Source: an uncultured Planctomycetaceae bacterium (lineage in GTDB: Bacteria; Planctomycetota; Planctomycetia; Pirellulales; Lacipirellulaceae). Taken from it: DNA of 10,100 nucleotides. The translations under genes and the position numbers were made by a program. Positions 5,850-10,100 of this stretch are shown piece after piece (position 1 is the stretch's first letter; every line of letters begins with the position of its first letter). The DNA is taken from contig CALMBE010000640.1 of assembly GCA_937860165.1 (NCBI GenBank), positions 1 to 10,100 of the forward strand. Direction: 5' to 3'. A model generated the notes under the pieces. It did not search any database and was not told the DNA's origin. It saw only the letters and a list, made by a program, of their open reading frames with translations.

Positions 5850-8504
5850 ATGGCTCTCCGATTCGACAAACTGACGATCAAGGCTCAAGAGGCCGTGCAA
5901 CGGGCACATGAGATGGCGGCTGAAGCGGGGAATCCCCAGCTCGAGCCTGTTCATCTCTTGGCGTCGCTGGTCGAGGAACAGGAGGGAATCGTGCGGCCCC
6001 TGTTGGACCGGATCGGTGCCAATCAAGGCCAACTGCACAAGATTCTCGAGGCGGAACTGGGGCATCTTCCCAAGGCCAGCGGCGGGGCGCCGCCGCAGTT
6101 CAGCGTTGCGGTAAGCAAGGTGCTGGATGCGGCCCAGTTGCAGGCCGATGCGATGCAGGATGAGTTTGTCTCGACCGAGCACCTGCTCTTGGCACTGTCC
6201 AAGGAAAAGTCCAAGGCCCAAGAGGTGCTTAAACTCAATGCCGTCGGCGAACAGGACATTCTCTCGGCCTTGAAGCAGGTGCGAGGTTCGGCGCGGGTGA
6301 GCGACCTGAATCCCGAGGCGAAATATCAGGCCCTGGAAAAATATGGCATCGACCTGGTGGCCCGCGCCGAGCAGGGGAAGCTCGACCCGGTGATCGGCCG
6401 CGATCAGGAAATCAGGCGTGTGATGCAAGTGCTTTCGCGGCGGACGAAAAACAATCCGGTGCTGATCGGCGAGCCAGGCGTGGGCAAGACGGCAATTGCT
6501 GAGGGGCTCGCCCTGCGAATCGTGCAGAGCGACGTTCCGCAGAGTCTCAAAAACAAGCGTGTGATTGCGCTCGATATGGGGGCGTTGATCGCGGGGACTA
6601 AATTCCGGGGCGAGTTCGAGGAGCGACTCAAGGCCGTACTCCGCGAGGTCCAAGATTCCGGCGGGAAAGTGATCCTGTTTATCGACGAACTGCATACAGT
6701 CGTGGGGGCGGGGGCTGCCGAGGGGGGCAACGATGCCGCGAACTTGCTTAAGCCGGCACTCGCGCGGGGCGAATTGCGTTGCATCGGGGCGACCACGCTC
6801 GATGAGTACCGCAAATACATCGAGAAAGACGCCGCCCTCGAACGCCGCTTTCAACCGGTGATGGTGGGCGAGCCGAATGTCGAGGACACGATAGCAATTC
6901 TGCGGGGCTTAAAGCCGCGGTACGAAGCGCATCACAAGGGGGTGAAGATCAAAGACTCCGCTCTCGTCGCGGCAGCGGAATTGTCGCATCGCTACATTGC
7001 CGACCGATTTCTCCCTGACAAGGCCATCGACCTCATGGACGAAGCTACGAGTCGGCTGGCGATGGAACTGGAAAGCGTGCCGACCGAGATCGACCAATTG
7101 CAGCGCAAGCTGATGCAGCTCGAACTGGCCGCCCGGCAGTTGGCCGACGAGACCGAGGAGCACGCCCGCGAGCGACTCGAGGAAGTCAATGAAGACATGA
7201 CCGAGATCAAAAAGCAATTGGCGAACTTGCGCGAACAGTGGGAGAGCGAGAAACTCGGCGTCGGCGATGTGCAGCAGGTCCGGGAACAGTTGCTGGGTGT
7301 TTCGCACCAAGCCGAGCAACTGGCGGCGACGATCAAAGACAAGCAATCGGCAGGTGAGTTGGTTCCCGAAGCCCTTTATCAATCGCTGTATGAACTCGAC
7401 GTTCGCCGCAAGCAACTTACCCAGCAACTCGAAGAAATCGAATCCCGTCAAACCCCGGGCGAGCCCACTTCAGCGGGCGCGGCGCGCAAGCGTCTCTTAC
7501 GCCAAGAAGTGGGCCCCGACGAAATCGCCGAAGTGGTGAGCGCGTGGACCGGGATCCCCGTCACGCGGATGATGGAGACCGAACGCATCAAGTTGTTGGT
7601 GCTCGAAGAGCGGCTTCACCAGCGGGTGGTTGGCCAGGACCACGCGGTAACGGCCGTGGCCAACGCGGTCCGCCGGAGTCGCAGCGGTTTGCAGGATCCT
7701 GATCGTCCCGTGGGTTCGTTCCTGTTTTGTGGTCCCACGGGAGTCGGCAAGACCGAGCTGTGCAAGGCACTGGCCGAGACGTTGTTCGACGATGAAAACG
7801 CCATGGTGCGGGTCGACATGAGCGAGTTCATGGAGAAGCACACGGTGAGCCGCTTGATCGGTGCCCCTCCCGGCTACATCGGCTACGAGGAAGGGGGCAA
7901 ACTTACCGAGGCGGTGCGGCGGCGACCCTACTCGGTGGTGCTGCTCGATGAAATCGAAAAAGCCCATCACGATGTCTTCAACATCCTGCTGCAAGTACTC
8001 GACGACGGTCGGCTCACCGACAATCACGGGCACACGGTCGATTTTACCAACACGATCGTGGTGATGACTTGCAACGTGGGGAGCCAGTTGATTCAGCAGA
8101 TCACCAGCGAAGGGGGCTCTACCGACGACTTAAAGGAGGCCCTGAGCGAAGCACTGCGGACCCGGTTCTTGCCTGAGTTTCTGAACCGAATCGATGAAAC
8201 AATCGTGTTCCATCCGCTTTCAAGAGACCAGGTGCGGAGAATAGTCGACTTGCAATTGGTGCGGATGGAATCGCTGCTCCGCAATCGACACCTCAATCTG
8301 GTAGTGACCGACCAGGCCCGCGATCACATTGCCAGCGAAGGATACGACCCCGCATTTGGAGCGCGGCCGGTAAAGCGGGTGATCCAGCAGTCGATTCAGA
8401 ACCCGCTGGCCACGGAACTGCTGCGGGGAGAATACCCCGAGGACTCGACCATCGAGATCGACTTCGCGGACGACGACTTCACGTTCGCCGCAGCGAAACC
8501 CTGA
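5850..8504 (+). CDS. clpB: ATP-dependent disaggregase chaperone ClpB
   Basis: Full-length ClpB/Hsp104 of 884 aa, close to the usual 850-880. This cytoplasmic hexameric AAA+ machine pulls proteins out of aggregates together with DnaK, DnaJ and GrpE. The N-domain (residues 1-145) has the typical opening [20 protein letters not shown]. The first AAA+ module has Walker A GEPGVGKT (207-214), Walker B ILFIDE (275-280) and arginine finger ERRF (331-334). A long coiled-coil middle domain (about 400-540) marks ClpB rather than ClpA or ClpC. The second module has Walker A GPTGVGKT (628-635), Walker B VVLLDE (696-701) and pore loop GYIGYEEGG (about 675-683). The first pore loop reads [10 protein letters not shown], with Phe where E. 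coli ClpB has Tyr. All catalytic motifs are intact. The start fits the family although no Shine-Dalgarno is visible, as is common in planctomycetes. It appears to be a single-gene unit with no clear terminator. Confidence 0.97.
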   Translation: MALRFDKLTIKAQEAVQRAHEMAAEAGNPQLEPVHLLASLVEEQEGIVRPLLDRIGANQGQLHKILEAELGHLPKASGGAPPQFSVAVSKVLDAAQLQADAMQDEFVSTEHLLLALSKEKSKAQEVLKLNAVGEQDILSALKQVRGSARVSDLNPEAKYQALEKYGIDLVARAEQGKLDPVIGRDQEIRRVMQVLSRRTKNNPVLIGEPGVGKTAIAEGLALRIVQSDVPQSLKNKRVIALDMGALIAGTKFRGEFEERLKAVLREVQDSGGKVILFIDELHTVVGAGAAEGGNDAANLLKPALARGELRCIGATTLDEYRKYIEKDAALERRFQPVMVGEPNVEDTIAILRGLKPRYEAHHKGVKIKDSALVAAAELSHRYIADRFLPDKAIDLMDEATSRLAMELESVPTEIDQLQRKLMQLELAARQLADETEEHARERLEEVNEDMTEIKKQLANLREQWESEKLGVGDVQQVREQLLGVSHQAEQLAATIKDKQSAGELVPEALYQSLYELDVRRKQLTQQLEEIESRQTPGEPTSAGAARKRLLRQEVGPDEIAEVVSAWTGIPVTRMMETERIKLLVLEERLHQRVVGQDHAVTAVANAVRRSRSGLQDPDRPVGSFLFCGPTGVGKTELCKALAETLFDDENAMVRVDMSEFMEKHTVSRLIGAPPGYIGYEEGGKLTEAVRRRPYSVVLLDEIEKAHHDVFNILLQVLDDGRLTDNHGHTVDFTNTIVVMTCNVGSQLIQQITSEGGSTDDLKEALSEALRTRFLPEFLNRIDETIVFHPLSRDQVRRIVDLQLVRMESLLRNRHLNLVVTDQARDHIASEGYDPAFGARPVKRVIQQSIQNPLATELLRGEYPEDSTIEIDFADDDFTFAAAKP

Positions 8505-8533
8505 ACCAGCCGATGACTCAAGCGGGAGAAGTA

Positions 8534-8687
8534 GCCACGGAATTTCACGGACGAAACACGGATTTTTTGGGACCACTGCTTTTGAGGGAAGCGATCCTTG
8601 TCGACGCAGTTAAGAAGCACTTTTTTTGACACATGCACGACCACTAAAAACTGAATGGCCGTGTTCAATCAGTGTTTCATCAGTGGC
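8534..8687. repeat. Imperfect inverted-repeat element (~154 bp) downstream of clpB
   Basis: The left arm 8534-8561 begins GCCACGGA and ends AACACGG. The right arm 8659-8687 in reverse complement begins GCCACTGA and ends AACACGG; the arms share several blocks with one gap. The right arm is itself built of 11-bp units GTGTTCAATCA and GTGTTTCATCA (8661-8682). The interior is non-coding. A MITE-like or dispersed repeat is possible. The arm similarity is only moderate. Confidence 0.35.
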
Positions 8688-8690
8688 AAG

Positions 8691-8882
8691 TTACCGTCCG
8701 GCTTCGACCAGTTGCCATTCGGCGATCAGCTTCTCGGCACCGGGGGTCATCTCGCGGAGTTTGCGGACAATTTCCAGCTTCTCAGACTGAGTCGCCTTGG
8801 GGAGCTTGCTCTTGAGATGGGCAAGTTTTTGATGTCGCTTGCGGCGACGGGAAAGTTCTCGGGTTCGTTCACTGGCTCCCAC
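8691..8882 (-). CDS. Small basic DUF6800-like protein
   Basis: Predicted 63-aa cytoplasmic protein, very rich in Arg and Lys. It begins GASERTRELSRRRKRHQKLA and ends with a conserved-looking block LREMTPGAEKLIAEWQLVE. This pattern (ERxxELxRRRKRxxKL, then TPGAE) recalls a short family found mainly in planctomycetes, annotated as DUF6800; function unknown. The start is GTG at 8882. The minus strand carries AAGGAG (8889-8894) 6 bases upstream, a good ribosome site that decides the start. It is convergent with clpB and read away from the tRNA. The charged N-terminal half suggests nucleic-acid or ribosome contact, but that is a guess. Confidence 0.72.
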   Translation of the reverse strand: MGASERTRELSRRRKRHQKLAHLKSKLPKATQSEKLEIVRKLREMTPGAEKLIAEWQLVEAGR

Positions 8883-8888
8883 GAATTT

Positions 8889-8894
8889 CTCCTT
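8889..8894 (-). promoter_or_regulatory. Shine-Dalgarno AAGGAG for the small gene
   Basis: On the minus strand AAGGAG lies 6 bases before the GTG at 8882. It supports translation of the 63-aa gene from a non-ATG start. Confidence 0.6.
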
Positions 8895-9013
8895 GCGAAA
8901 GTGAACCTCTCGGGCTATGAAAGGTGACTGATAATTGGATACTGGTCCGAGTCGACCTCGGACTCGTATTTCTACTGGAAATGGTTGAAAATGACAAGTG
9001 GAGGGGGTCGAAT

Positions 9014-9168
9014 AACCACTAAGGCACCAAGGGCACCAAGGAATACAGGCAGATTGTAGGCCGGAACACCTTGTTCCGGCCTACGACCTAAGTATTGATA
9101 GTGGAAAGTGCCAACGATTGTGTTTGAATTTGCCCGGTTTTCTTCGTGACCTTCGTGCCTTAGTGGTT
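9014..9168. repeat. MITE-like 155-bp element with 28-bp inverted ends and a central palindrome
   Basis: Left end 9014-9041 (starting AACCACTAAGGCAC) and right end 9141-9168 are inverted repeats identical at 24 of 28 positions. The ends contain a repeated unit close to CACCAAGG. The interior has no gene and carries a perfect 13-bp GTAG-footed palindrome (9056-9084). It ends 39 bases before tRNA-Ser. No target duplication is evident. Confidence 0.6.
9056..9084. repeat. REP-like palindrome, copy 1
   Basis: GTAGGCCGGAACA (9056-9068) and TGTTCCGGCCTAC (9072-9084) form a perfect 13-bp stem with a CCT loop. The foot GTAG is a feature of REP sequences mobilised by REP-associated transposases. A second copy lies at 9449-9485. 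Confidence 0.8.
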
Positions 9169-9207
9169 CCCTTGATGGCTTCCGAATTGCTCTAGATTTC
9201 CTCCTTC

Positions 9208-9292
9208 GGTCGGGTGGCAGAGTGGTCGAATGCACCGGTCTTGAAAACCGGCGAACCTCCGGGTTCCCTGGGTTCGAATCCCAGCCCGACCG
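9208..9292 (+). tRNA. tRNA-Ser (anticodon UGA)
   Basis: An 85-base class II tRNA. The acceptor stem GGTCGGG (9208-9214) pairs with CCCGACC (9285-9291), with discriminator G at 9292. The anticodon stem CCGGT/ACCGG encloses loop CTTGAAA with TGA at 9242-9244, decoding UCA and possibly other UCN serine codons. A long variable arm, as required for serine tRNA, follows. The T arm CTGGG-TTCGAAT-CCCAG is standard. The CCA tail is not encoded. It is flanked by repeats on both sides and is a potential integration site, though no integrase or duplicated tRNA 3' end is seen here. Confidence 0.95.
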
Positions 9293-9383
9293 CTCTCTGG
9301 CTGCGCATGCAACCAGGCTTTGTCTCAAAACATGTCATGAGCCGTAGGCGCTGGCACTGTGTCAAACCGAAAAATGAGGGTGC

Positions 9384-9415
9384 CATGGCCACGGCGGTAC
9401 TCCGCTGTGGCCATG
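9384..9415. repeat. Strong CATGGCCAC hairpin downstream of tRNA-Ser
   Basis: CATGGCCACGGCGG (9384-9397) pairs with CCGCTGTGGCCATG (9402-9415) at 13 of 14 positions (the odd pair is G-T), with a TACT loop. No U-run follows, so it is more likely a dispersed palindrome than a classical terminator. It might still protect or end the tRNA transcript. Confidence 0.7.
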
Positions 9416-9448
9416 CTTGCTCGCGATACCATGCCCACGCCGGAGATT

Positions 9449-9485
9449 GTAGGCCGGAACAAGGTACCCCGCAGTTCCGGCCTAC
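9449..9485. repeat. REP-like palindrome, copy 2
   Basis: GTAGGCCGGAAC (9449-9460) and GTTCCGGCCTAC (9474-9485) form a perfect 12-bp stem with a 13-base loop. Arms and flanks (GATT before, GAC and TTAA-like after) match copy 1 at 9056-9084, while the loops differ in length and sequence. It lies just beyond the 3' end of the DUF1080 gene and could end or stabilise that transcript. Confidence 0.8.
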
Positions 9486-9518
9486 GACTTAATTAGGTCG
9501 GCAAGTCCGAGGAGTTTC

Positions 9519-10100
9519 CTATCCCGCCGGGGGTGCCTCGCTGGCCTTCCATTTCTTGCCATTCGAGTGATCGACATACGACGGCTCAGACTCGGGACTC
9601 CCTTGGATTTGCTTAATCTCGCGGACCCAGATATTGCGGTAGCGGACCGGGCCGCCATGGTCTTGGAGCGAGATCGGCATCTTTGCGGCATGGGATTTGT
9701 AGTTGGCGGGTTCATTCCAAGACGTCCCCCCGGCGAGCTCGAAATGATTGTGAATCAACACGCCATTATGCAAGGCCGTGACGAAGGCAGGCGATTCGAG
9801 GGTACCATCCTCCTTGAAGCGTGGAGCGGTCCACACGATGTCGTACACATTCCACTGTCCCGGGGGCTGCATCGCGTTCACCATGGGGGGCGATTGTTTG
9901 TAAATCGCACCGGCCTGGCCATCGAAATAAGTTGTATTCTGGTAGGAATCGAGCACCTGCAATTCATAGGCTTCCATGAGAAACACGCCGCTGTTGGCGC
10001 GAGCTTGGCCTTCTCCGTTTGCAGGTTCAGGAGCGGACCATTCGATGTGGAGCTGGCAGTCGCCGAAGGCTTGTTTGGTTTTGATCATGCCCCCGCCGAC
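9519..10100 (-). CDS. DUF1080 (3-keto-disaccharide hydrolase domain) protein, 5' end outside window
   Basis: About 193 codons of the C-terminal part are present. The frame stays open to the window edge (VGGGMIKTKQAFGDCQLHIEW), so the true start lies beyond 10100 and the Met at 10088 is internal. The sequence shows the DUF1080 (PF06439) jelly-roll pattern: FGDCQLHIEW, ANSGVFLMEAYELQVLDSY, then PPGQWNVYDIVWTAPRF, HNGVLIHNHFEL, and finally ISLQDHGGPVRYRNIWVREI. The C-terminal tail is short and charged, ending PPAG. The family is named for 3-keto-disaccharide hydrolysis and is expanded in planctomycetes, often in exported proteins that act on sugars. Any signal peptide would be in the missing part. 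The exact substrate is unknown. Confidence 0.9.
   Translation of the reverse strand, partial: VGGGMIKTKQAFGDCQLHIEWSAPEPANGEGQARANSGVFLMEAYELQVLDSYQNTTYFDGQAGAIYKQSPPMVNAMQPPGQWNVYDIVWTAPRFKEDGTLESPAFVTALHNGVLIHNHFELAGGTSWNEPANYKSHAAKMPISLQDHGGPVRYRNIWVREIKQIQGSPESEPSYVDHSNGKKWKASEAPPAG

Noticed and set aside
5727..6854. Minus-strand open frame of 375 codons across the clpB start
   Set aside because: It overlaps the highly conserved ClpB N-domain and first ATPase domain; composition of the real gene explains it.
8655..8927. Plus-strand open frame opposite the DUF6800-like gene
   Set aside because: No family features; the minus-strand frame has the ribosome site and the recognisable pattern.
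9172..9198. TTGATG ... TAGATT as a promoter for tRNA-Ser
   Set aside because: The spacing is 15 bases rather than 16-18 and both boxes are poor matches.
9001..9490. CRISPR array
   Set aside because: Repeats here are palindromes of differing spacing with only two copies and no regular spacers or cas genes.

Overview
The window most likely comes from a planctomycete chromosome, probably Pirellulales-like. The pointers are a secreted DUF1593 (Sde182-type) protein, a DUF1080 (3-keto-disaccharide hydrolase) protein, a tiny basic DUF6800-like protein, the C-terminal signature of a type ISP restriction enzyme, and many GTAGGCCGGAAC-type palindromes. This assignment rests on recognising families by eye; no search was run.

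Layout. (a) 209-1609: a complete exported nucleoside-hydrolase-fold (DUF1593) protein. (b) 1633-2719: a complete IS630-family insertion sequence with an apparently intact DDE transposase on the minus strand and 27-bp terminal inverted repeats ending in TA. (c) 2720-5320: an A/T-richer island, about 43% GC in a sampled line against about 62% in clpB. It holds a restriction-modification pair. The methyltransferase gene has lost its 5' part at the IS630 edge and is interrupted by a hairpin-rich element of about 242 bp. The downstream gene, one base after the methylase stop, is intact and looks like its PD-(D/E)XK endonuclease. (d) 5326-5574: a C-terminal scrap of a type ISP restriction enzyme, so a second restriction system has also decayed here. 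(e) 5575-5849: a gene-free stretch with three inverted repeats. (f) 5850-8504: full-length clpB. (g) 8505-9518: a repeat-rich zone with the DUF6800-like gene (minus), tRNA-Ser(UGA), two similar-sized inverted-repeat elements of about 155 bp, two copies of a GTAGGCCGGAAC palindrome and another strong hairpin. (h) 9519-10100: the 3' part of a DUF1080 gene on the minus strand, running off the window.

How it fits together. The outer genes (DUF1593, clpB, DUF6800, tRNA-Ser, DUF1080) look like ordinary chromosome. The middle looks like a small, collapsing defence island bordered by a transposon and a restriction-gene remnant. The most notable point is an open endonuclease gene next to a methyltransferase broken in two ways. 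Either the nuclease is silent or inactive, or another methylase in the genome protects the sites. The small element that split the methylase can be removed on paper to restore the reading frame, which gives a precise insertion event to check.
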